From contig OX419759.1 in assembly GCA_948567375.1 (NCBI GenBank), forward strand, positions 58,246,593 to 58,310,592: 64,000 nucleotides of DNA. The letters run 5' to 3'. Positions 11,701 to 21,814 of this stretch are shown here, in pieces. Position 1 is the stretch's first letter, and each line of letters begins with the position of its first letter. Both the position numbers and the translations under genes were made by a program. A model generated the notes under the pieces. That model made no database searches and was not told the DNA's origin. It was given only the letters and a program-made list of their open reading frames with translations. Source of the DNA: Lunularia cruciata (lineage: Eukaryota; Streptophyta; Marchantiopsida; Lunulariales; Lunulariaceae).

Positions 11701-12200
11701 TCCCCCAAACCTTTCATTGTCACAACTCCTCTAAAGCCTCCCAAGTATTTCCAACTCAAAGACTCTTTTTTGCTCCTCCACTAAGGCAAATATTCTTTCA
11801 TTCCAATAATGTAAAACAAAACCTGAGCTAGTGTAACCCAACATTATTTCTTGGCTCAAGCCACATTAAAAGACCCCTTGAGCTAATAACACCATAACTT
11901 TTTCCGACTTCACAATAATATAGGAAGTATCTCCCGCAGCAAGGTAGCATAAAACCACACCTCAGACATATTGACATAAATCCATGTTCCTTACAACAAC
12001 TAGAAGAGAAAAAGAAAATTTATCACACCAAAAGCCTCAAGGGTACACGTGGGCTATTTTCCCGATGACAACGTGTGAGAGTATTTTAGTTAGTGCATTT
12101 TTCTTCTTGAGACAAAAGGTCTTGGAAGTTATATTTGGTGTTTTGATCAAATGAGCTTTGAGCATTTTTAATGATGGGTAATGAAGAAACAAAAGAGAAA
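11700..12200. other. No gene; spacer between pyrimidine- and purine-rich halves
   Basis: This spacer contains diverged matches to the sequence after the first pyrimidine block (compare about 11880-12075 with 8440-8640), including the phrase TTTTCCGACTTCACAATAAT. It separates the pyrimidine-rich from the purine-rich half. No open frame or RNA gene is supported. Confidence 0.5.
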
Positions 12201-12229
12201 AGGGTTTTAAGAGGGGCTGTTTTGAGGAA

Positions 12230-12480
12230 GGGACAAGAAGTGAAAAGGAAGATTTTTGAGTTGTGGTCTGGATAGGTGGACAGGAAGTGAAAAGGGAGAT
12301 TTTTGAGTTTTGGTCTGGACAGGTGGACAGGAAGTGAAAAGGGAGATTTTCAAGTTTTGGTCTGGACAGGTGGACAAGAAGTCGAAAGGGAGATTTTTGA
12401 GTTTTGGTCTGGACAGGTGGACAGGAAGTGAAAAGGAAGATTTTGGAGTTTGGTCTGGATAGTTGGACAGGAACTGGGAC
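12230..12480 (-). repeat. 47-bp tandem array (purine-rich on plus strand)
   Basis: The phrase GGTCTGGACAGGTGGACAGG and close variants start at about 12265, 12312, 12359, 12406 and 12452, a period of 47 bases (46 for the last). Each unit also carries AAAGGGAGATTTTTGAGTTT. The pyrimidine-rich strand is now the minus strand, so orientation is reversed relative to 6.2-11.7 kb. Confidence 0.9.
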
Positions 12481-12539
12481 AAGGAGAGCAAAGGAAATTT
12501 TTTTTAAGGTTTAGCCTGCACAGGAAATGAAGAAAGAAA

Positions 12540-13320
12540 GAGATTTTTGAGGGTTGGGGCTGGACTGTGAAGGTGAGAGGGAAATTTCATTTTGCTGGCT
12601 GGTTGTAACAGGAGCACATGGAGTGAAGAAAGAAAGAGATTATCGAGGGTTGGGTTGGACTGTGAAGGTGAGAGGAGAAATTTCGTTTTGCTGGCTGATC
12701 GTGACAGGAGCACAGGGAGTGAAGAAAGAAAGAGATTATCGAGGGTTGGGTTGGACTGTGAAGGTGAGAGGAGAAATTTTGTTTTGCTGGCTGGTCGTGA
12801 CAGGAGCACAGGGAGTGAAGAAAGAAAGAGATTATCGAGGGTTGGGTTGGACTGTGAAGGTGAGAGGAGAAATTTCTTTTTGCTGGCTGGTCGTGACAAG
12901 AGCACAAGGAGTGAAGAAAGAAAGAGATTTTCAAGGGTTGGGCTGGAGCACATGGAGTGAAGAAAGAAAAAGATTATCGAGGGTTGGGTTGGACTGTGAA
13001 GGTGAGAGGAGAAATTTTGTTTTGCTGGCTGATCGTGACAGGAGCACAGGGAGTGAAGAAAGAAAGAGATTTTCAAGGGTTGGGCTGGACTGTGAACGTG
13101 AGAGGGAGAAATTTTGTTTTGCTGGCTGGTCTTGACAAAAGTACAAGGAGTGAAGAAAGAAAGAGATTTTTGAGGGTTGGGCTAGACTGTGAAGGTGAGA
13201 GGGAGAAATTTAGTTTTGCTGGCTGGTCATGATAGGAGCACACAGAATGAAGAAAGGAAGAGGATTTCGAGGGTTGGGGTTGGACTGTGAAGGTGAGAGG
13301 GAGAAATTCCGTTTTGCTGG
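12540..13320 (-). repeat. 96-bp tandem array
   Basis: The anchor GAGGGTTGGGTTGGACTGTG starts at 12645, 12741 and 12837, a period of exactly 96 bases; related anchors continue to about 13290 with some deleted units. Each unit carries GAGTGAAGAAAGAAAGAGAT and TTTTGCTGGCTGGTCGTGAC. Since 96 equals 32 codons, several frames on both strands stay open with 32-residue repeats. The same DNA gives equally repetitive but unrelated peptides in each frame, which argues against a real protein. Confidence 0.92.
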
Positions 13321-14230
13321 TTGGGGTGTGACTGGAGACAAGGAGGAAGGAGTTGATTTTTGCAGGAAATGAGTTGAACTGTGGCAAGAGCAGGAGAGTG
13401 AGATCAAGAGGGTTTTGCTGGGTTGGGGTGTGATTGACAGGAAGGAAGGAGTTGATTTTTGCAGGAAATGGGCTACACTGTGGAAAGAGTAGGAGAGTGA
13501 GATCAAGAGGGTTTTGCTGGGTTGGGGGGTGATTGACAGGAAGGAAGGAGTTGATTTTTGCATGAAATGGGCTACACTGTGGAAAGAGCAGGAGAGTGAG
13601 ATCAGGAGTGTTTTGCGGGGCTGGGTTGTGACTGGAGACAGGGAGGAAGGAGTTAATTTTTGCAGGAAATAGGCTGAACTATGGAAAGAGCAAGAGAGTG
13701 AGATTAGGAGTGTTTTGTTGGGTTGGGGTGTGACAGGAGACAAGAAGGAAGAAGTTGATTTTTCTAGGAAATGTGCTGAATTGTGGAAAGAGCAAGAGAG
13801 TGAGATCAGGAGTGTTTTGTTGGGCTGGGGTGTGACTGGAGACAGGAAGGAATGAGTTGAGTTTTGAAGGAAATGGGCTGAATTGTGGCAAGAGCAGGAG
13901 AGTGAGATCAGGAGTGTTTTTCTGGGCTGGGGTGTGACTGGAGACAGGAAGGAAGGAGTTGATTTTCATAGGAAATGGGCTGAATTGTGGAAAGAGCAAG
14001 AGAGTGAGATCACGAGTGTTCTGCTGGGCAGGGGTGTGACTGGAGACAAGAAGGAAAGAGTTGATTTTTGCACAAAATGTGCTGAACTGTGGAAAGAGCC
14101 GGAGAGTGAGATCAGGAGTGTTTTGATGGGCTGGGGTGTGACGGGAGACAGGAAGGAAGGAGTTTAATTTTGCAGGAAATGGGCTGAACTGTGGCAAGAG
14201 CAAGAGAGTGAGATCTGGAGGGTTTTCCTT
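13320..14230 (-). repeat. About 102-bp tandem array
   Basis: The phrase GGGGTGTGACTGGAGACAGG or a variant recurs about every 100-103 bases from 13323 to 14134 (roughly nine units). Each unit also has GGAAGGAGTTGATTTTTGC and AGAGCAGGAGAGTGAGATCA. Open frames of up to 177 codons on the minus strand follow the period and are not credible genes. Confidence 0.9.
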
Positions 14231-14299
14231 GAACAGGACTGTGAAGGGGAAGAAGAGAAAAATGTTGTTGGCTGGCTGGTCTGGACAGGAGTGACCTAT

Positions 14300-14960
14300 T
14301 GAAGAGAGAATTTTGAAGGTTGGCTTCCCTGATCAGTAGCCAGTGACACGGGTAATTTTGAGTTAGGGTTGCTCTGGCTGGAGAGGAATGATTTTTTCCA
14401 ATGTGGAGCTTGTTTGTTGTGAGATTGTTGACAGGAGAAGAAGATAATTTGAATGGAGAATGTTTGATGTGAAGAGGTGGACAGGGATGAATTTTGAATG
14501 TAGAGGATTTGTTGTTGAGAGTGTGGCAATGGAGAATCTCACAAAGGAGAGACTGGACAGAGTGGAGGAGAGAGAGTTTTTTGAGGGTTTGGTTTGGACA
14601 GGAGTGACCTATTGAAGAGAGAGTTTCAAAGGTTGGCTTCCCTGAGTAGTAGCCAATGACATGGGTAATTTTGAGTTAGGGTTGCTCTGGCTGGAGAGGA
14701 ATGATCTCTTGAATGTGGAGCTTGTTTGTTGTGAGAGTGTTGACAAGAGAAGAAGATAATTTGAATAGAGAATGTTTGTTGTGAAGAGGTGGACAAGGAA
14801 TGATTTTGGAATGTGGAGGATTTGCTATTGAGAGTGTGGCAGTGGGGAATTCCCATGAGAGTTTTGCAAGAAGAGCAATTTTGAATGGAGAATGTTTTCT
14901 ATGAAGAGGTGGACAGGGAATGAATTCCGAATGTATAGGATTTGCTATTGAGAGTGTGGC
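14300..14960 (-). repeat. About 312-bp tandem duplication
   Basis: The segment starting GGTTGGCTTCCCTGATCAGT (about 14318) recurs at about 14630 (GGTTGGCTTCCCTGAGTAGT), including GGTAATTTTGAGTTAGGGTT in both. A shorter inner repeat (GAGAATGTTTGTTGTGAAGA type, about 14456, 14767 and 14887) runs through it. No gene is seen. Confidence 0.85.
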
Positions 14961-16060
14961 AATGGAGTGAATTCTCACGAAAGAGAGACTGGACAAAGTG
15001 AGAGTGGAGGAGAGAAATTTTGCAGGGAAGCTGATGCCTTGAGAGTGTACATGCCAAAGGAGAGAAATTTTGTTTGTTGGCTTGGTTTGGACAGAGAAGA
15101 GAAAGAGAAGGATACGGGTTTGCCCTGGATGGAAATAGAGGAGAATTCAAATTTGGCCTAACAAGAAGAGAATAAAGAGAAGGCTTCAAGTTTGTTGGCC
15201 CTAGACAGAGACAGCTAGGGATTTGAGTTTGGCCTGAACAGAAAAAGAGGAAAGGAATTTCAAATGAAAGTTGCAAGTATGAGGGCTGTTGTGAGAGAAG
15301 CTGGAAAGTGAAGAGAATTTTTGAAGGGTTTTGATTGCATGAGGAGTGAGAGTGGACTGAAGATAAATTTTCACAGGGTTTTGTTTGCCCTGAGCAGTGA
15401 GAGTGGTCAGAAGAGAATTTTTGAAGCGTTGTGTTTGGCATGAGTAGTGAGAGTGGAAGAGAGGAATAGTGGAGAAACATTCGAGAGAGGAAGGACTTTA
15501 CAAAGTTTGGCTTCCGCTCAGGGACCAGTGAAAGATAGACAAATCTTCAAAGGATTAGGTTGGAAAGTCAAAAAAGGAAAGCCTGGGAGCAAAAGAAGGA
15601 TTTTTGCAGGAGAATGTAGGGTTTGATGAGGAGTTGACATGGAAGAAATCTTGCAAAGGAACACAAGGGAGTGTGAGGGATTTTGAATGTGCCGAAGTGA
15701 TACTAAGGAGGAAAATATTGAGGGGCTTGGATTGTGGCAAGAGGACAGGAAGAAGGAGAAATTCAAACAGGAATTTGGACTGGAGATTGTGACAAAATTG
15801 AGAGAGGCATTAAAATTCATGAGATGTTTGGAGAAAGTGCTATGCTGAGGAGGTGACAAGAGAGGAAGAAAGTTTTGAGAGAAATCTGCTGGCTGTGCAT
15901 GGCAAGAGAGTGAGAAGAGAAATGCCAGAGGTGATGACAGTACAAATTTGTTGTGACAAGAGGGGAGAATCACCAAAGGAGATTTGTCGAGCAACAATCT
16001 TGGGGCGTCACGCAGGGAACTAAAAACAAGAAGCTAAATGTTGTAAGGGATAGGAGTTAG
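14960..16060 (-). repeat. Purine-rich degenerate tail of the block
   Basis: The plus strand stays G/A-rich with loose repeats (GAGAATTTTTGAAGGGTTTTG type near 15313 and 15412, GTGAGAGTGG near 15347 and 15389). The minus-strand open frame of about 190 codons at 14899-15480 is low-complexity, rich in Ser/Leu/Pro, and is explained by base composition. No gene is supported. Confidence 0.65.
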
Positions 16061-16199
16061 GACCTAGATGTTTCCTATTCTGTATATGCTTGATTAGACA
16101 ATGTGCTTGATGCAAAAATATTCAGTCTGAGTTTTGGTCATCCCGAAGAATTTATGAATTCTGGAGAACTTGGTACGGTGATGGAAGTGACATTCCTTG

Positions 16200-16690
16200 T
16201 GAATGAACGTATATGTAAAAGATAAGCAAACAGTAATAAGAATGGAAGTGAGTCAGGGTTTGGACAAACTCCCAGGATCAAATCGGTTGCATGACTTGTG
16301 GACTAGTCCATGAATCCCACCAAATTTTGTGCTTTGTCCAAGTCTGACTGTTACAGCAAAAACCCCACCCACCTAAGAATGACAGACTAAGAAAAAAGTC
16401 TGGAATTACAGATCAGGAATAGTAGCCAAAGAACAAGTAGGAAAAATTAACCTAAGCCTATGCAAGTATTCATTGACAACGATCATCACCCAAAAATAGC
16501 GACAAACAATCTCTCGAGAGAAGTTGCTGTCATAAAGCCAGATAACATAACCAGTGCCAGACTACGGATTAACTGTCAAGTCTATGACAAACAAGACAGC
16601 CTAAGCACATGCAGCCAGGTGCCCGGTGCAATCTCGAGACCTTACAATCCCCACAACACCGCTAACTCTTTACTCGAGCCACATTGAAAA
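16200..16690 (-). repeat. End repeat, right copy in reverse orientation
   Basis: Read on the minus strand from about 16672, the sequence gives GGTGTTGTGGGGATTGTAAG, then GCACCTGGCTGCATGTGCTTAG. These match the plus-strand copy at 5828-5888. The whole 5.8-16.7 kb block is therefore bounded by the same repeat facing inward from both sides. Confidence 0.55.
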
Positions 16691-17349
16691 CACGGGTTTC
16701 TCCAAACCACAAATTCACAAGAATAGCTTCACAACTCTACCTTCAATTTTACTTTATGAGCCCAACTTGCAACAAATTGGTCTTGCATTCACCTCTTGAG
16801 CTCAAAATCACAACCACTACTCAAAATTTGCTCCTTTTGTGCTCAAAAATTGGTCAGCACTTCTGCACACCGTCTGCCTTATTGCCAAATCTCCATCAAG
16901 CAACAAGCTTCTGCACACCAAGGAGAAACTGAACTTCAATTGAGCTACCAACGATCATCCGAGCTTGGAGATACCACCAACACTCAAAGTTCCTGACTTG
17001 ATTTCCCCTTGATTTCACTTCTCTGATGTAATCAGATTGTTTACAACTCTTGAATCCACTCAACTCAGATCAGTACTTGATCTGTCACTCTATAAACTGC
17101 CAACAACTAAGCATTGATTACACTCAAACCACACCCACTCTAGCTAAGAGAATCTAGGTGATGCTTGCTGGCTTATGTCCACCATAGCCAATAACTCGAA
17201 GGCTCAACATCAGAGAAGTGAGCTCTCTGGAGCTGCACTTTGAAAGTATACCCCTAGACTCAAGCTAGGTCTGAAAGCCTAACGGTCCCGCTGATGGCAC
17301 ACTTGATGGTGCAAATGGTGCAAAGTGATGGTGGGCCCTACCATGAAGT
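16690..17349. other. No recognisable gene
   Basis: Short open frames are present but have no recognisable domain and no codon bias I can judge. The sequence is not obviously repeated elsewhere in the window. Nothing can be supported. Confidence 0.4.
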
Positions 17350-19625
17350 CAGTACCCCAAACACAAAATCTGACCATCTGAAAGTAGTCTTTGAGAAACT
17401 ACTAAAATAACTCTAACTATTATCACTGCAACTCCAATGTCCAAGCAATCTAGATGTGACACTACAAATGGCGTGACACCTTCAATCCTCATGGTCTCAA
17501 ATGCCCAATGATGTTCTTTGTTCTCATCAATGGCACTCCTCCTCTTCAACTCTTAGTCTTGCGCCAAGGCACTTACCTTTGAAGCCTTTGCCTTGTATAG
17601 GTCTTTGGCCTTTTCCACCTCACCCTTCACTAGGTCCTCTTTGTCCTTCCGAGTGTAGACCTGCTTGTGCATTGGCTTGATCAATGTGGTGTTGTCCACC
17701 ACATCAAGGCACTTAGCTTGGTATTGTGGCAATAACAACTCCATTTATTGTAGTGTAGGGCCCATTGAGTGAATGATAAAATTTGAGCCATCTTGCACCT
17801 GCACCAACTTGGATGTTGTAAGTGCCTCTTACACTTGATTTGAATTTCTAGTGCAGCCTCAAGAAGATCCATAAAAATGTTGACCTCCTCTTCATCTTTT
17901 GCATTGCCAATATGCAATCTTCTTCCTCTATGCAATAATCAGCCTCTTCTTCTTCTCTTGGCCAAAGTTATTGGGCCTTTGAGCACTTAACCCAGTCTTG
18001 CACTTCTACTATGGCTTTTTCTTTTTGAACTTTAGGACTCAAAGGTGCTTTCTTGGGCACTGCCACTTCTTCCACCATGTGTTCTTCTTCATCTATATGA
18101 TCCTCTTCAATGTCCTAGTCTTGCACTTGGGGAGCAGACTGAGCATCCTCCCAAGGTTCTTCTCCTTCTTTGTTGTCTCTTGAGGCAAAGGTTGATCTTT
18201 GTGAAGGATCAAGTGAAGAATTCCTGCTCTTAATCGTCCTCAACTTCATCAGCCTCACTGTCCTTGCCTTCATCTTCCAAAGAGGACACTTCAATAATTT
18301 GGGCACTTGCCTTTGACTTCTTGGCTGGAGGAAGTGGTTTCTTCTTTGGGGTGGTGTTCTTCCTCTTTGGAGCCTTAAGCAAGACCAATCCTTCATCTAC
18401 AAGCAAAAATAGCCCAATCTTTACAAATTTTTCATCCACCAATTGATACTTGGTGATCTAAGTAGGTCTTTTAGATTGTGCTTCAAAATAACCTATAGCA
18501 TGAAAATGAGTAACCTCTTCTTGTCTTTTTGGTGAGAAGGTTCATCTCCATGTAGTAGTGCACATGAAAGGAGAATGTAAGCAGCTCTTCCTTTGTCTTC
18601 AAAATCTTTGTGTAGGAGTTAACACTGCTTGTCAAACATTTTGGCCCAATCTATAGGCTCTCCTACATCCATATAATCAAAGAACATTACTTGGCCATTG
18701 GTTAAGTAGATGGTTTGTTTATATTTAAAGAGTTTCATGAATACCTCTACAATGGCTCTTTGGACAAGGTCCTTTTAAAGAACTACACTCCATCCATTGA
18801 TCTTGGAGTGCTTACTATCAAAATAGCTCTTGACTTTGGGAGTTAGCCCTTTGTCTATGAATTTTGTATCTATTTGTATTGCTCTTGCAACCCTAACATC
18901 AAGGGCGAGTACCATTTGCCAATGGTCCTTAGTCCAATTCAATAGATTGCTCCAAGTTCTCCTTGAAGTTCTCTATCTCTTGTCTCTCATCTCATGAATG
19001 TGTGATAACTCTAAATTGCAGAGTAGGAATCCTACATGCTTACTTCTAATTACATCCATCTTGCAATATATTGCCCATTTGTTTATAGTAAGGGATCTAA
19101 GGATGGCCTCAAGAGCTTTTCAGTAAGTCTTGGGAGTGACTACCATGGTTTCTACATACAAAAGAATGCTATAAGCTATTGCTATACTACATCAAGAGCC
19201 TTATCTCATGCCAAGTACCTAGGATTGCATCAAGTGCCACTCTCAAAAATGACTTTGAGTACTCACTGCTTCATAGAAATTTGTAGGATACTCTTGAGCA
19301 GCTACGCAAATAGATTCAATTGCAAAAAGTGCCACTATAAACTAGGCACTTCAATTTATACACCTAGATCCTGGTCATTCTTCACCACTTTGGCAGTTAG
19401 AGAGCAAGTAGAAACTTGCTATTATGCAGACAAAGTCCTTTGCATGTTGTCCTCGGATGAAGTCACTCTTCCATTTGCCAACCATTTTCTCCCATGCCAC
19501 ACTTGCCTATTGAGTGCCAAAAAATTTCTTGTAGGTAACAACCCTTGGCAACAAGTTCAAATTGTGGTGGTTATTCCCTCTGAGTGCCAACCAGGCACTC
19601 AACACTTGAGCCTATACACCTAGCA
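17349..19625 (-). pseudogene. Repeat-encoded charged/coiled-coil protein, copy C
   Basis: On the minus strand the order is: a region near 18560 with MEMNLLTKKTRRGYSF; a basic/acidic stretch at about 18400-18240 (PKAPKRKNTTPKKKPL, then SSLEDEGKDSEADEVEDD); a helical part (LPQYQAKCLDVV, about 17730); and KAKDLYKAKASKVSALAQD (about 17610-17554). The same order, with similar words, is found on the plus strand at 22.7-23.9 kb (copy A), partly at 33.8-34.6 kb (copy B), and on the minus strand at 37-38.4 kb (copy D). Stops and frameshifts are frequent. I do not recognise the family. The basic nuclear-localisation-like patch, acidic patch and predicted helices suggest a DNA- or chromatin-binding protein carried by a repeat, but this is inference. 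Confidence 0.6.
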
Positions 19626-20266
19626 TGTTTGCACTTTGAGTGTTGCATCTCTTACAAACACTCCAAAAGATTGTTCAACACTCTTAGTGTTATTCCATCA
19701 TTAGTCAATTGGGGTCATTCTACACCTCTCCAAGAATTTCTCATTTCCTTTATGACAAAGCTTCACTTTTCATCCTAATACGTAGCCCTATAGCTCATGT
19801 GGTCTCCATACTCATTCATCCTATTAGCATTCAAGATTATGTCACATCACTTCAAGTGCTAAACATCCTACAAGTAGGCCAGCTTGCAAGTACTCTAGAT
19901 TATTCTACATCATGTGAGTGTTTCTCCCATCCTATCTAGCCAATGTCAATCCTCCAAGTACCTCTCTAGTTGAGGCAATTCTCCTAATAATTCTATCATT
20001 CTCAGTGGTTCTCTTAGACCTTAAGCCTAATATGAACATCAAAAGAAAATTTGAAGAAATGGGAGCACCACACTATCCTTAGACTATAGGAAAATTGGAA
20101 CCAAAAAGGGTTGTGTACCAAAGATTACTCAACTCTTACCTCAAAGCCAAAAATTTAAAAATAATGCTAAATAAATACACTAGAAACAAAATAGACAATT
20201 CAAAACTCAATTTACTAGGAAAAAAAATTTCTAAAATCAAAAGTCTAAAGGAACATCCATGCAAAT
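19626..20266. other. Outer part of the left arm of a large inverted repeat; no gene
   Basis: The stretch from about 19036 to 19420 is matched in reverse at 22030-22360, for example GGATCTAAGGATGGCCT at about 19090 against the reverse of about 22295. From about 20000 the sequence resembles the 0.7-kb repeat family again. The open frame of 195 codons at 19036-19623 lies antisense or outside the conserved coding part and has no recognisable domain. Confidence 0.5.
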
Positions 20267-20640
20267 CGAAATAATAACATGAGGATGTGGTCTTATCTTG
20301 ACCCAATAACTACATCAAGGATTCCTTCACATGGACTATCTTTTGACTAGAGAGAAATCCAAACCAAAAATGCTTGTGGACCCAAGAGTTCTCAACTTTG
20401 ACTTCAAAGCCAACCATTTAGGAATAATATAAAATCAATACACTAGAATACACAACAGCAATATTCATCCATTCAACTTCCTCCAACATACAGTCACATA
20501 TATCTTAGCTATGACTAATGCTATGAGTAATATAGAAGCTTGGTTAAACTTTGCATAAAAAATATCTTTCAACTAATATCAAACTAAATATTGCAATAGA
20601 GCAGACATGCACCAATAGGTATTACAATATGATTATCATT
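20267..20640 (+). repeat. Partial copy of the 0.7-kb dispersed repeat
   Basis: This stretch matches the second half of 1859-2550 in the same orientation, from GATGTGGTCTTATCTTGACC (about 20283) to GGTATTACAATA (about 20617-20628). It lies in the centre of the large inverted repeat, facing the reverse copy at 21155-21814. Confidence 0.7.
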
Positions 20641-20659
20641 GTGTCACTTCATAAGGATA

Positions 20660-21015
20660 TCTTAGTCCTTAGACAATTGTTCATAGCTCAAAGCTTTCCA
20701 ATGGTATCTCATCCATGGGATTTTGAGCTTGTTATAGGAAGGTTCCCTAAACATTCCTTTTGGTCAAACCTATTTGACCAACCAGATAGGACAAGGATAG
20801 ACATGTCACCCATCCATACTATTAATCAAAGGGTGGAGCTCACTAACATGTCACCAATCCATGTATTTGATCCAAGGATGGAGCTCCCTTTGAGGGGATC
20901 TTTGTTGCTATATAATAAAGAGAAGCTGCTCCTTTGAGACATCGAACCATTGTGTGTGACGCTTTGTATTTTCTCTCTTGTATTTCTCTTGGGGGTTCTC
21001 CTATCCTCAGAGTAT
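20660..21015 (+). repeat. Fragment of a chromovirus LTR (3' half)
   Basis: The sequence matches the second half of the LTR at 24221-24967. Shared marks are TTTGACCAACCAGATAGGAC, the paired GACATGTCACC phrases, a TATA-like CTATATAATAAAGAGAAG (about 20909) and the following TTTTCTCTCTTGTATTTCTC. No PBS or internal sequence follows, so it is a lone LTR fragment at the hinge between the inverted arms. Confidence 0.75.
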
Positions 21016-21154
21016 AACACATTTCCATTGTATGTTGAATTATTGTCTATACTTGCTACACCAAGAGTTTTGGTGGTTAGTCTAGAGGTTGGATATTGTT
21101 GAGTTGTATGGCCAAGCCTTTAGCAATGGTGCAAAATAATTTGGGAGTGAGGAT

Positions 21155-21814
21155 TATAACACGACCCATTGGTGTAAGTATGCACTATTGCGATATTTAG
21201 CTTAGTATTATAAGTATTTGAAAGATACCCTTTAATAAGTTTAACCTAGCTTCTAATTTTAGCCATACTAAGATAATGGTGAGCTTATGTAGAGGAGTTT
21301 GAGAAAGTGACTTCCACTTATTCTAGATTCTAGCATATTGAATTTCTATTATTTCTAGATGTTTGGCTTTGAGTAAAGTGTTGGAAAAAAATATGTCCAA
21401 AGGTCCATTTGGTATGGATTTTTCTATAGTCCAATGATAGCTCATATGACAGAAACCTTAATTTAGTGTTGGATCAAGATAAGACTTATATGACCATTCC
21501 TATGAGTATGGATATTCCTTTAGACTTTAGATGACTTTCTTAGTAAGTTGAGTTACTCTAGTAATTAGTAGCTTTTATGTATAAGTATTTCATATGATTA
21601 TAAACAAGGGATTAGAAAGTACTTATCATCCTTTCATTTGCAACTTTCTCATGTTAAGTTCTATAGTGAGCAATGACTTGAGTCTTGGAGATGCCCTGGA
21701 GTTTTAACCTTGGAATAGAGTGATGGATTTTAGCTCCCCCGTTTCTTAGTCCATGGTATGCTAGCTTAATAGCCATAAGAGGTTCATCGTGAGTGTGAGA
21801 TAGGTTGGCTCACA
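21155..21814 (-). repeat. 0.7-kb dispersed repeat, full reverse copy
   Basis: Read on the minus strand it runs from TGTGAGCCAACCTATCTCAC (from 21814) to CGTGTTATA (to 21155), matching 1859-2550 end to end at moderate divergence. The flanking bases do not form an obvious target duplication here, which may reflect age. Confidence 0.7.

Noticed and set aside
12504-14203. Repetitive open frames of 170-193 codons on both strands
   Set aside because: Explained by the 96- and 102-bp repeats; the frames on opposite strands are equally open and have no known domain.
9740-14230. CRISPR array
   Set aside because: Repeats are directly tandem and long, with no spacers; the setting is a plant nuclear genome.
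14899-15997. Minus-strand open frames of 159 and 193 codons
   Set aside because: Same composition effect on the purine-rich side; no domain recognised.
19036-19623. 195-codon open frame
   Set aside because: Part of the inverted repeat arm; the matching arm at 22.0-22.4 kb is not open in the same frame, so there is no sign of coding constraint.
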